Assembly: GCA_012512325.1 (NCBI GenBank)
Contig: JAAZEL010000003.1
Coordinates: 1-42,398, forward strand
Source of the DNA: Candidatus Fermentithermobacillaceae bacterium
GTDB taxonomy: Bacteria > Bacillota > Sulfobacillia > Fermentithermobacillales > Fermentithermobacillaceae
Reading direction: 5' to 3'
Length of the DNA stretch: 42,398 bases
This document shows, piece by piece, positions 10,064 through 18,097 of this stretch. The position numbers and the translations under genes were made by a program. The notes beneath the pieces were generated by a model. It saw only the letters and a program-made list of their open reading frames with translations, was not told the DNA's origin and did no database searches. Position 1 is the stretch's first letter; the number at the start of each line of letters is the position of its first letter.

Positions 10064-11713
10064 CTAGACAAGCTTGCTCTTCCGCCTGAGAAGCTGTCCG
10101 GGCAGAACTTCTGTGAGTTGTTCGTCCTTTACTACGAACTGTCCGTTCACCAATAGGTGAACCACGCCTTCAGCGTAATGATGGGGATCTGCGAACGTGG
10201 ATGCACACCCGGCCTTCCAGATGTCTAGGACAATCAGGTCGGCTTTGGCGCCCGGCCTCACCACGCCCCGGTCGCCCAATCCAAGTTTCCATGCAGGCAA
10301 GCCCGACATCTTATAGATGGCAGTCTCCAACGGCAGTAGCGATTCGTCCCTAACCAATTGGTACAATACCTTGGAGAACGCACAATAGGTCCGGGGATGG
10401 GGCATGCCTTCGCCGAGCTTTGTTGCCCTGCTGTCGCTGCAAATCATTCCAAGCCTGTGGATCAGGGCCTTCCTGTTGTCCTCTTCACCCATGCCGCCTG
10501 CGATCATGGATATGTCTATGTCTTCTTCGGCCAGGGCAAACAGCACCTCAATGGGGTCTTGGCTTCTCAGGGCAGCTACATCCGCTACGGTCTTGCCCAC
10601 ATACTCCGGGAACTTGCTTGATGCGGTGATAAGCAATCCTTCGGGTTTGGCGTCAAGATAGATGTTCTCCCATTGAGTTGACGGCCTTACCAGTTCCCTC
10701 CTGATCCGAGCCCGCACATCCGGATCTTTGATTTTCTGCTGCAAAGCAGCCTTCCCGCCTGATCTGGCCCAGTCGGGGAACAGCACGAACAGGCTTGCAC
10801 CGGAAGGGGTAAAGGCATAGACATCAAACGTAACCTCTATACCTGTGCGGCGTGCGTATTCCATGTTTTTCAAAGTGGTGTCCACAATGCCCCAGTTTCT
10901 TTGCCCGGAAGCTTTGAGGTGTGAAACTTGCACCCGGCATCCCGATTCTTCCGCGACCTCCAAGCATTCCTTCAGGGCATGGAGCATGGTATCAGCTTCG
11001 CTTCTCAAGTGACTCACGTAATATCCGCCGTACTTGGCAACCACTTCAACGAGACTCGCAATTTCCTCTTGGTTCGCATACATCCCGGGACTGTATATGA
11101 GCCCTGTGCTCAGGCCAAAAGCCCCGGCCTCCATGGCCTCAGCAACATGGGCCTGCATACGGGTAATTTCGTCACGGGAAGCCGGCCTCTTTTCCAGGCC
11201 GATGGCACAGCTTCTGACCTGGCCATGCCCGACCAAGGTAGCGACGTTTATCGCTTTTGGAAGTTTGTCCAAAGCGGACAGGTAGTCGGCAAAGGACAGC
11301 CCTTCGTACAGGGATTCACTCCCTGTGCGTTCAGCGATGAAGCTGTGCAGCTCGCTGCCGTCGTCTCCTTCGGACAGGGGAGCTACGCTGGTTCCGCAAT
11401 TGCCGACCACAATGGTGGTTACACCCTGGTAGACATAGTTCAACGCGTCGGGATTGTGGAAAATGGCCAAGTCGCTGTGGTTGTGGATGTCGATAAATCC
11501 CGGACACAGGATCAAACCTTCACAATCAATCTCCACCGCTGCGTCGTATGTCACCGCCTCACCGGTCCGTGGGCGCACAAACTCTATTCTGTCTCCCTTT
11601 ACTCCTACATCGGCATAAATCCACGGGCTTCCGGCGCCGTCGACAAGCTTGGCGTTCCGAAACACGATATCAAGCTTGCCGCCATCATCTGCCGCTAAGA
11701 TATTCTTAGGCAT
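10064..11713 (-). CDS. N-acyl-D-amino-acid deacylase (D-aminoacylase)
   Basis: Amidohydrolase-superfamily zinc enzyme that removes the acyl group from N-acyl-D-amino acids. The 549 residues carry the metal motif GFIDIHNHSDL (His77, His79), the family's metal-linked Cys in VGNCG (Cys106), a conserved SHLKASG segment and a typical C-terminal amidohydrolase end (GAKADLIVLD). The length fits D-aminoacylase. The ATG at 11713 follows GGGGGAG by six bases. It sits between the four-gene membrane module (42 bases upstream) and the PLP enzyme (30 bases downstream), so co-transcription is likely. It gives the run its D-amino-acid flavour. Confidence 0.92.
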   Translation of the reverse strand: MPKNILAADDGGKLDIVFRNAKLVDGAGSPWIYADVGVKGDRIEFVRPRTGEAVTYDAAVEIDCEGLILCPGFIDIHNHSDLAIFHNPDALNYVYQGVTTIVVGNCGTSVAPLSEGDDGSELHSFIAERTGSESLYEGLSFADYLSALDKLPKAINVATLVGHGQVRSCAIGLEKRPASRDEITRMQAHVAEAMEAGAFGLSTGLIYSPGMYANQEEIASLVEVVAKYGGYYVSHLRSEADTMLHALKECLEVAEESGCRVQVSHLKASGQRNWGIVDTTLKNMEYARRTGIEVTFDVYAFTPSGASLFVLFPDWARSGGKAALQQKIKDPDVRARIRRELVRPSTQWENIYLDAKPEGLLITASSKFPEYVGKTVADVAALRSQDPIEVLFALAEEDIDISMIAGGMGEEDNRKALIHRLGMICSDSRATKLGEGMPHPRTYCAFSKVLYQLVRDESLLPLETAIYKMSGLPAWKLGLGDRGVVRPGAKADLIVLDIWKAGCASTFADPHHYAEGVVHLLVNGQFVVKDEQLTEVLPGQLLRRKSKLV

Positions 11714-11755
11714 AAGAATCTCCCCCTTGGTGGTTGTAAGGTACTGGACCTGCTT

Positions 11756-12358
11756 CTATCTATAAATGCCTACGCATTGCAGGATCGTCTTGAACGTCCC
11801 GATGAGGAGCGCAAAGTTGTCGAAAATGCTGGTTGCGAACACCACCCCGAAAGATATCATCATGGTAAACCTACCTACCCGGCCGATGCTCCCTACTGCC
11901 CTCACGCGACTTGTGACCGAAAGCAGGAAATATATAACGGTGGCCAATACTCCGACGACCAGTATGATGTTGTTTAGGCTGTTGAGGGGAATCATAGTAG
12001 CCCTTATCTGAGACAGAATCCTGGATGAGATTATCCCCGTCATTGCCACTCCGGTTCCCAACCCTACAAGGAACGAAGTGGGGTATCGCTTAACCCAGGC
12101 ATGTTTTGGAGCAAGGCCGATGTACAGGCAGAGCCCCAACAGACACGGAATTATCAACCAGACGGAGCCTTGGCTGATAGGAGTAACGGCCTTTGCCTTT
12201 ATGTTGACCCATGCCATGGCAAGGGAATAGCCGGCAGAAAGCCCCACATAAAGGTGCTCTGCAAAACGATACAGCGGGTTTTCCTTAAACAGATACGAGT
12301 ATATGGCTATGATAGCGATTGCCGCTAACCAAATCTTCGGATCAGTACTCACGCTCAT
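11756..12358 (-). CDS. Small polytopic membrane protein, fourth gene of DUF6754 module
   Basis: I do not recognise the family with confidence. The 200 residues form about six hydrophobic segments (roughly 10-22, 38-55, 66-84, 93-112, 128-147, 163-182) separated by short basic loops, with no catalytic motif seen. The ATG at 12358 lies only three bases after GGAGGT, so the GTG at 12352 (nine bases from the same site) may be the true start. It begins ten bases after the preceding stop, so it belongs to the same translation-coupled module. Its role is unknown; a channel or scaffold subunit is possible. Confidence 0.75.
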   Translation of the reverse strand: MSVSTDPKIWLAAIAIIAIYSYLFKENPLYRFAEHLYVGLSAGYSLAMAWVNIKAKAVTPISQGSVWLIIPCLLGLCLYIGLAPKHAWVKRYPTSFLVGLGTGVAMTGIISSRILSQIRATMIPLNSLNNIILVVGVLATVIYFLLSVTSRVRAVGSIGRVGRFTMMISFGVVFATSIFDNFALLIGTFKTILQCVGIYR

Positions 12359-12368
12359 CCACCTCCGG

Positions 12369-13205
12369 CTAGTTTTCCTCGCGGCTGGTACGCTTGTCTA
12401 TGAAGTAACATATATTGCCAATCACCAAGAACACCAGTATTGTCACATGTGCCAGCAACAGAGCACCCATGGCACCGCTGCCGGATCCTATGACGCCTGT
12501 TAGGAGCTCGTACTCGGCTGCCGCACGCAGCCCTCCCAACAGCCCTGCAAGATCTCCCGAATCGTATAGGGGCAGGACCACAGGTGTAATGGTGAACGAG
12601 ACACCGGGGATTACCGCTACACCGTAGGGAAGACCCAGCTGGCGTACATAGATGTCGGGGGTACTGCTGCTGAATGTGAAGAACGTGTGGATGTCCGCGG
12701 CAGTCTTCAGGTAATCCATGATGGGAAACTGCTTAATGTCATCACCGTTCACATCAACCGGAAATGCCGCATGCATATCCTGGGCGGCATATGCCACGGC
12801 TGCCTCCGATCCGGCTCGGAATCCCAGGTTGATATAGTCAACTCCATATGTCTTGCCTGCCTCCGCAAGGATCCGGAGGGCCCTGTCAGCCCATTCCGGC
12901 CCGTCAGGATAAGCGAAGCTCACACATACCACTTTTACTCCGTCCTTCTTTGCCAGGTGTCGCATGATAGCTTCGCTGATGGGAAAAGTCTCAGGCGCTG
13001 AACCCGCACTTACATCAAAAGAGAACATCACTACGTCGCCCGGCTCGAGGCCGTCGAGTCGATCGTAAACCTCCTGGGTGGTGTCAGTGACTATCAGGGG
13101 AACGGCAAATGGAACCAGTATAGGGATTAACACTGCGAGAGTTGTAACGCCGTATATGATCCGCCTGTCTATCCGCTGGAGTTTATTGACCCAACTCTCC
13201 TTCAT
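12369..13205 (-). CDS. Two-TM protein with large extracytoplasmic domain, third gene of DUF6754 module
   Basis: The 278 residues have a basic N-terminus and one membrane segment (about 16-39). A soluble region of about 200 residues follows, then a second membrane segment near 245-268 with a basic tail (DKRTSREEN). The topology places the soluble domain outside the cell. That domain alternates hydrophobic strands and helices (VVMFSFDVSAGSAPE, VKVVCVSFAYPDGPEW, VDYINLGFRAG), suggesting a Rossmann-like or periplasmic-binding fold. It ends with GLRAAAEYE before the second membrane segment. ATG 13205 starts one base after the upstream stop codon and follows GGGAGGTGG. Function unknown; a ligand-sensing or docking subunit is an inference. 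Confidence 0.78.
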   Translation of the reverse strand: MKESWVNKLQRIDRRIIYGVTTLAVLIPILVPFAVPLIVTDTTQEVYDRLDGLEPGDVVMFSFDVSAGSAPETFPISEAIMRHLAKKDGVKVVCVSFAYPDGPEWADRALRILAEAGKTYGVDYINLGFRAGSEAAVAYAAQDMHAAFPVDVNGDDIKQFPIMDYLKTAADIHTFFTFSSSTPDIYVRQLGLPYGVAVIPGVSFTITPVVLPLYDSGDLAGLLGGLRAAAEYELLTGVIGSGSGAMGALLLAHVTILVFLVIGNICYFIDKRTSREEN

Positions 13206-13206
13206 C

Positions 13207-13824
13207 CTACTCCACCTCCCCCAAGTAGCCTCTTTCAATGCCCACCAGGATTCTTATACTCACGCTAATGGCACCTATGGCACTGCACACCATTAAGCCT
13301 CTTTGACCTGCCAGGTTCGGCACATTGTTCAGCCAGAAAAACAGCTTGCCGAAGGAAGGATGGATGAGCTCTCCCAGGCCTGTCTGGTACAAGATGCAGA
13401 TGATGCTCGTCACAAGCAGGACGGTCGCATCCAGGTTCCTGGCCACAAAAGCCCTATACGCCGCTGAGGCTACGTAGAATGCGAGCATGGCGAACATGGC
13501 TGCACCCATGGGAGCCATAAGTGAGTCGTATAAGAAGGTAAAGGTTGAAGATTGCGTTCCAAATGCGACACCGGCGAAGAACATCACCGCAATCCCAACA
13601 ATTAAGGCCAGGCTGTAGATGGTGTTCTTTCCCGTCTTAATGTTCCGGCCGTGTACCAGGACCAGGTTGATGGCTCCTACACCCAGAGCAAAAGAAGAGA
13701 TGATTATGCCCCAGTTTTGAACCTCAGACACCAGGTTTGACACTACGGGTATGTCCACAAATCCGCCCAGGATCATCAGGATCCCTATCACGAAGGTTAT
13801 GGCAACAGGAATTTCATAACGCAT
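13207..13824 (-). CDS. Polytopic membrane protein, second gene of DUF6754 module
   Basis: About 205 residues with five or six membrane segments (starting near residues 6, 36, 67, 100, 127 and 170) and short charged loops such as HGRNIKTGKN and ERGYLGEVE. No known catalytic motif is seen. The start is uncertain: ATG 13824 follows GGGAGGT, which overlaps the upstream stop, at a rather long spacing, while GTG 13866 would overlap the upstream gene by 31 bases. The stop is one base from the next ATG, so the genes are coupled. It pairs in size and character with the 11756-12358 protein; together they could form a heteromeric membrane core. Confidence 0.76.
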   Translation of the reverse strand: MRYEIPVAITFVIGILMILGGFVDIPVVSNLVSEVQNWGIIISSFALGVGAINLVLVHGRNIKTGKNTIYSLALIVGIAVMFFAGVAFGTQSSTFTFLYDSLMAPMGAAMFAMLAFYVASAAYRAFVARNLDATVLLVTSIICILYQTGLGELIHPSFGKLFFWLNNVPNLAGQRGLMVCSAIGAISVSIRILVGIERGYLGEVE

Positions 13825-13835
13825 GTCTGCTTGTC

Positions 13836-14621
13836 CTACCTCCCATACTTGGATAGTATCTGCCACAGCGAATCACTGCCCACAGTCTGCAATAGAGCGC
13901 CGAGAGCCAAGAGACCGATACATAGGAGTTTGATGATGTCCTGTCCCCATACAGCTCCCAGCCTGACGGGGGCTCTGGAGTAAAATGCACCTCCTGCAAA
14001 CATCTCATCTCCTAAGAGGGTGTAGTCGCAACACGCTACGAAGTTGGGGACTTGAAGAACATTGGTGGTGGCCCCGATCTGCACCGCCTCTAACCCAACT
14101 GCCGCCTCCGCCAGCAGAAGCGCTTCGGCGGCAAAGTTTCCGAACATCAGGTTTGCAGCGATCTTTTCCCTTTCCATTATCCCCATGGCCTGAGCCGCCG
14201 CAGGAAATTGGAGTTCCGAAACAAACCTGATGTTTTCCGGCTTGAAATTCTCCGCGGTGCCATGCCTGAGGTATGCTTCCCTCACCACAGATTCTGCGAT
14301 GGTATGCACCACCGGGTTCCTGTTGGTTACTATGAGGTCGCAATCGTATCGCGCGCAGAAGTTCGCTGTGGCCGCCAGTATATCCAAGCTGACCAAAGAC
14401 TCGGGTGCGCCTACCGCAGTGATGACTCCCGAGCCGGTACTGTAGTGAACCGGCCTTCCCATTTCAGTGGCCCTTCCCACAGCCTCTTCTATGGCTACAA
14501 ATCCCGGAATGGCCCTGATGGTTACGTCCTTTCCACTCTTGCTTCTGCGTATACCGTACAGGATTGCTATGAACATAAAAACCAGGACTGCAAAAGTGAA
14601 ACTTCGTTCCACGTTGAACAT
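13836..14621 (-). CDS. DUF6754-like membrane protein, first gene of module
   Basis: From memory this matches the DUF6754 family of uncharacterised proteins. The 261 residues have an N-terminal anchor (about 8-24) and a conserved soluble domain starting at IRAIPGFVAIEEAVGRATEM. That domain continues through GRPVHYSTGSG, a VREAYLRHG segment and a Cys-Asp-containing FVACCDYTLLGDEMF motif. A last membrane segment lies near 226-244. The soluble part reads like a nucleotide- or ligand-binding alpha/beta domain facing the cytoplasm, but no function is known. ATG 14621 is chosen over TTG 14639 because it has GGGAG upstream and sits just before the anchor. It heads the eight-gene run ending at 6408. 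Confidence 0.8.
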   Translation of the reverse strand: MFNVERSFTFAVLVFMFIAILYGIRRSKSGKDVTIRAIPGFVAIEEAVGRATEMGRPVHYSTGSGVITAVGAPESLVSLDILAATANFCARYDCDLIVTNRNPVVHTIAESVVREAYLRHGTAENFKPENIRFVSELQFPAAAQAMGIMEREKIAANLMFGNFAAEALLLAEAAVGLEAVQIGATTNVLQVPNFVACCDYTLLGDEMFAGGAFYSRAPVRLGAVWGQDIIKLLCIGLLALGALLQTVGSDSLWQILSKYGR

Positions 14622-15129
14622 TAAGGATACCACTCCCAATCAAGAAACAGATGCCGGCTTGCGATATCTCACGAACTCTAAGCAGACCCAGCCATCGCCT
14701 CCCCCAGCCGGTGGATACCTGTGTACAAGGCTGTGTCATCGTCCGTGTATGTGTATAACTATTCATATTCGTGAGTATAGCATGAAACTCCTTCTTTTGT
14801 CGCATAGAAGTGTTGAAAACGGCGATCTTTATACTCTCTTCTTGAAACGGTTCTGTTCGAATCAGTGGGTAAACTTGGGTTGGCAGCGGAAGAGGCGGTA
14901 CAACATGAGCCCGGACCAGGCCATCCGGCCTGACTCATGTTTCCCGCTTGTGAGCTGTTTGAGTTGGCATGCATGAGAAAGCGGTCGACCCGGTGGGATT
15001 CATCAGATCGACCGCTTCCGCACACTTACGCGGTGGAAATCAAAGCGCAGGTGGTGGCATACCCTGTTCACGGGTTTCCTGGACTGCGCCGGTTGAAACA
15101 AAAGCCCTCGGCCTGCTATGACTCCGTGT
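14622..15129. other. Intergenic region upstream of the DUF6754 run
   Basis: No gene is supported in this 508-base gap. A weak minus-strand promoter, GCGACA (14803-14798), 18 bases, TATACT (14779-14774), could start the run with a leader of about 145 bases. Two inverted repeats lie further up. One has outer arms 14903-14909 and 14934-14940 and inner arms 14918-14922 and 14927-14931; the other is a perfect 10-bp repeat with arms 14979-14988 and 15008-15017. The latter may end the M14 gene, but its minus-strand T-tract is poor. Confidence 0.45.
14979..15017 (-). terminator. Possible terminator behind the M14 peptidase
   Basis: Perfect 10-bp inverted repeat AAGCGGTCGA/TCGACCGCTT with a 19-base loop, 113 bases past the M14 stop. 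On the minus strand it is followed by TCTCATG, a weak T-tract. Confidence 0.35.
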
Positions 15130-16908
15130 TCACTCCAGCTTTACAGTCTCCGTCACACACCCTGCCCTGGGGCTCTTGACTTTGATGGCGACTTCGGTAC
15201 CCGGCTTGGCTTTCACCACCCAGCTTGCTTTCCTAACTCTCTCATCCCTTGCAGCGCGAGGTGTCCAGCTTGAGAAGGCTGCTGTAGTGCCCGACCTGCC
15301 GTCCAGATGGCCGATGGCTTGCTTTGCCTTGCCGATTACTTCGATGCAGCCTGCTTCAGTCCGGGCCTCTTGGCTGGGGCCCTCTTGGCTGGGGTCTTCC
15401 TGGCTTTGGGCTTCCCGGGTTTGGCCCTCCTGGCCCGATGCACACAATTCCGCCGTAACCGGCTCGGCCTTCTTAAGCTGCAGCGCCTTGTGGCTTCCAT
15501 ATGTGGGCAGGAAGCCTACATTTTTGACCACGGCGCTCACCTCATATACCCCGTCGCCCAAGGCCCTGCACTTAACATCATCAACCACGAGCCTGGGCAA
15601 GGTGGCAGCCGCCCTGATTATGAACATGGTGTTCTTGTGGCACTCGGCCTCAAGGAACTTGGGCGGCACGTTCTGGAGCACAAACTTGGCATACCAGCCA
15701 CCAATCTCCACTTCGCCCAGTTGGGGGTGGTTGAAAGGCCGCCAGTTCTCAAAGCCCCTGCCCGCCAGCTCCCGGTCGTTCCAGGCCAGCATCTTGAGAT
15801 AATCTTCCTCCTGTTCCTGAACCGACTTCTCCCTGGTTGGAAACTGGTGAATCCCCGACCGCTGCTCCAGATTCCAGGTTTCCACGGTGTACGCCAGGAT
15901 GCCCCGGTGGTCAAACAGCCAGTCGTCAAAAGCACCCCTGCTGTAGGCGTCTCCGCCCTCGTAGTACTCCTCGAAACACGGCTCACACGGGTAACCCGTT
16001 TCTTCAGCGCCCATTTCGCCGATGGCTATCAAGGCCTGGATATCCTGACGCGGGCTTTCCTTGGAGGAGTGAGATCCGGGAACCCGCAGGATTACCCCGC
16101 CTGTTGTGTGATATGTGAAGGCCAGGGAAATATTAGGATGGTTCGCAATGAACTCTGCAACCGCTCTGGTCTCGGGTTCAGACAGGGGGAATGCCCCTGC
16201 ACCGGGCTGCTCTACCTCAGGCACCCACTTAAACGGGAAATTTCGGTTGAAATCCAAGCCCCACTTCGGCGGAGCGTTCTTTATGGTGCCCCCGTCATGC
16301 TCCCGCAAAAATCCTTCCACGTAGACCCGGTAAAACGCGCCTTCATCCTCGTCAGGCTTCCTCCGCACCATCGCCCTGGGATCTCGGGAGGACACTTTCC
16401 ACTCGCCTGTCTCATCCCTCACCCGCATCATGAGGATATGCCCGTCTCCGTCCACATCGGCGGGGTACAAGCCCTCCAGCTCGTCGGGATTGGGGAAAGG
16501 ATACGGCCTGGGGGCTGATCTTAAGGTCTCGGGGGTTGTGAGGTACACCTCGGCCCCGTCTGGCGACACCCTCGGAATCACATACAAGGTGTTGCGCCTG
16601 AGCAATTTGGTGACCCGGTCATCCTTGCCGTAGTTCTCGAGGATGTATTTTACGGCATAGAGGTTTATCATTGACCCGGTTACTTCTCCGGCATGGAAGT
16701 TCCCGTCTATGTAGATTGCGGGTTTTTCGTCAGGATTGCCGGTTGTCCTGTCTGAAAGGGTGACAGCCCAGATATCCCGACCCTCGCCGCTCTTCCCGAT
16801 GGAGGATAGCTGGGCCAGATCCGGATACCGGCTTGCCATAGCCTTCAGGAACGATTCCATTTCCTCAAAGGTAAAGTAGTGGTCGAATCTGGCATTTGCA
16901 GGATCCAC
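15130..16908 (-). CDS. M14 family zinc carboxypeptidase
   Basis: Metallocarboxypeptidase that removes C-terminal residues from peptides. The 592 residues show a catalytic domain with zinc ligands in GNFHAGE (His72, Glu75) and a later AFTYHTTGG His. The substrate-binding DFNRNFP motif and the catalytic Glu in YTVETWN are also present. A C-terminal beta-rich extension of about 170 residues follows, and no signal peptide is visible. The GTG at 16908 lies four to five bases after GGGGGGAG; the open frame runs on to 16929. The extension contains a tandem SQE-type repeat encoded by three 15-base units (15366-15410). It stands alone between the deletion scar at 17 kb and the DUF6754 run. Confidence 0.9.
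   Translation of the reverse strand: MDPANARFDHYFTFEEMESFLKAMASRYPDLAQLSSIGKSGEGRDIWAVTLSDRTTGNPDEKPAIYIDGNFHAGEVTGSMINLYAVKYILENYGKDDRVTKLLRRNTLYVIPRVSPDGAEVYLTTPETLRSAPRPYPFPNPDELEGLYPADVDGDGHILMMRVRDETGEWKVSSRDPRAMVRRKPDEDEGAFYRVYVEGFLREHDGGTIKNAPPKWGLDFNRNFPFKWVPEVEQPGAGAFPLSEPETRAVAEFIANHPNISLAFTYHTTGGVILRVPGSHSSKESPRQDIQALIAIGEMGAEETGYPCEPCFEEYYEGGDAYSRGAFDDWLFDHRGILAYTVETWNLEQRSGIHQFPTREKSVQEQEEDYLKMLAWNDRELAGRGFENWRPFNHPQLGEVEIGGWYAKFVLQNVPPKFLEAECHKNTMFIIRAAATLPRLVVDDVKCRALGDGVYEVSAVVKNVGFLPTYGSHKALQLKKAEPVTAELCASGQEGQTREAQSQEDPSQEGPSQEARTEAGCIEVIGKAKQAIGHLDGRSGTTAAFSSWTPRAARDERVRKASWVVKAKPGTEVAIKVKSPRAGCVTETVKLE
15366..15410 (-). repeat. 15-bp tandem repeat inside the M14 gene
   Basis: Three adjacent 15-base units (15366-15380, 15381-15395, 15396-15410). 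The first two differ at one base; the third is more diverged. They encode Pro-Ser-Gln-Glu-type pentapeptides in a Glu/Gln-rich spacer of the C-terminal region. The period is a multiple of three, so the frame is kept. Confidence 0.85.
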
Positions 16909-16995
16909 GGTTCTCCCCCCTGGTGTCAATTGAGCCTCTTTGGATGGCTCTCTACCGACGATTTCTCGTGACTCTAAATTTCTATTCTATTCTCC

Positions 16996-17433
16996 CTATG
17001 GGATACCTTCCGTCGAAACCCCGGACGGGGAAAAGTTCCGGACATCAGAAGGTTGAACATCAGGACTTGCACAGCGGACCCTTCGCACCAGTTGATCGCA
17101 CATGTAGCTAAGGCTTGCCCGGCCCGGCGAACCGGGCAGCCGGGCCAGATCCTGCCTGGCCGAATCGAGGAGGGCGCAAGCTACATGCCCGGCACGTCTC
17201 ACATAACCTCCGGCTATGAGTTTGCTTCGGAGTTCCGGGATCTTCCAATCAGGTACAGTCTTGTTTGACAGGCATTCAAGGATGTCACTGCCCACCTCCG
17301 ACTCCTTGGCATAAATGAGGGGTAGGGTAAGGGTCCCCTGCCTTAAGTCGCTGAACACAGGTTTGCCCAAGGATTCTCCGTCAGACACGATATCCGGGAT
17401 GTCGTCTACAATCTGAAACGCTGTGCCTATCTT
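16996..17433 (-). pseudogene. Polyprenyl synthetase, C-terminal fragment
   Basis: The minus-strand frame reads IGTAFQIVDDIPDIV followed by GKPVFSDLRQGTLTLPLIYA. This is the second Asp-rich region and the downstream motif of trans-isoprenyl diphosphate synthases (heptaprenyl synthase component II type). Only about the last 140 residues exist; the first 180-200, including the first DDxxD motif, are missing. Upstream the sequence runs directly into a truncated DUF2600 gene in another frame, so this is one half of a deletion scar. It should be inactive. Confidence 0.8.
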
Positions 17434-18017
17434 TCAACTGCAAGCCGCTCCAAGTATCCACCGTCATCTCCGGCCGGGTATAGGCTGTAGGAGTCCTCCA
17501 TAGGCCTTGTTGGGTCAACCGCGCACAGCATGGCTCCATGGAGTCTCATGGAAGACAGAAACCTTCGGGCAGCCGCGTCCAAAGCATTTGAACGAACCGT
17601 GCCCTGAGTGGGGTCAGCCGGCTCTTCCGGACACTCTACCCCCATGACACCGCCCTTGCCGGCAGCGGGATTCCAAAAGCACGCCCTGTCGCACAAATTG
17701 TCCAGGTAGTCGCTTATGGTTTGGATGGCTACTATGGCCTTCACCAGGTCTTTCACCCTGTGGCCGTTCAGCAGGGCGAACACCGCCCCGCCCACACTAT
17801 GGAAACTCTTTTTGCCAATGGAGGCAAGGGCCTGGCCCCTTAGCTCCGGATCCGGGATACTTCGTGCCTTACGTTCCCATTCCTTCAGCTCTCGCTTTGC
17901 CAGGGGGAATATGCGACCGGCCATGGAGAGATACACCGAACATTCACGGAGGTTGGCAATAAGTTCCGGGAAAAACCCTCGGCAAGCAACCGGAAGGGCA
18001 CCGGTTTGCCGCTCCAT
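17427..18017 (-). pseudogene. DUF2600 (YtpB-like) gene, 3'-truncated
   Basis: The 196-residue product matches the N-terminal part of DUF2600 proteins (tetraprenyl-beta-curcumene synthase family). It has YLSMAGRIFPLAKRELKEW, IPDPELRGQALASIGKK with FHSVGGAVFALL, and the Asp-rich TISDYLDNLCDR. Family members run to about 350 residues; here the frame stops after DDGGYLERLAVER, exactly where polyprenyl-synthetase sequence begins. Loss of the C-terminal half suggests a non-functional remnant, although the Asp-rich site is intact. ATG 18017, behind GGGGGTGG, is preferred over an upstream TTG at 18062. Confidence 0.78.
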
Positions 18018-18097
18018 GGTCCGTGCCCACCCCCGACATTGCCCGTGGAACCGCGGCTGCAACCCCTCGACTCAATCGGCCACCTCAACCCGTTGCT

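Noticed and set aside
15307-16518. A 403-residue plus-strand open frame
   Set aside because: It lies entirely opposite the M14 peptidase, whose zinc motifs are clear; no recognisable domain.
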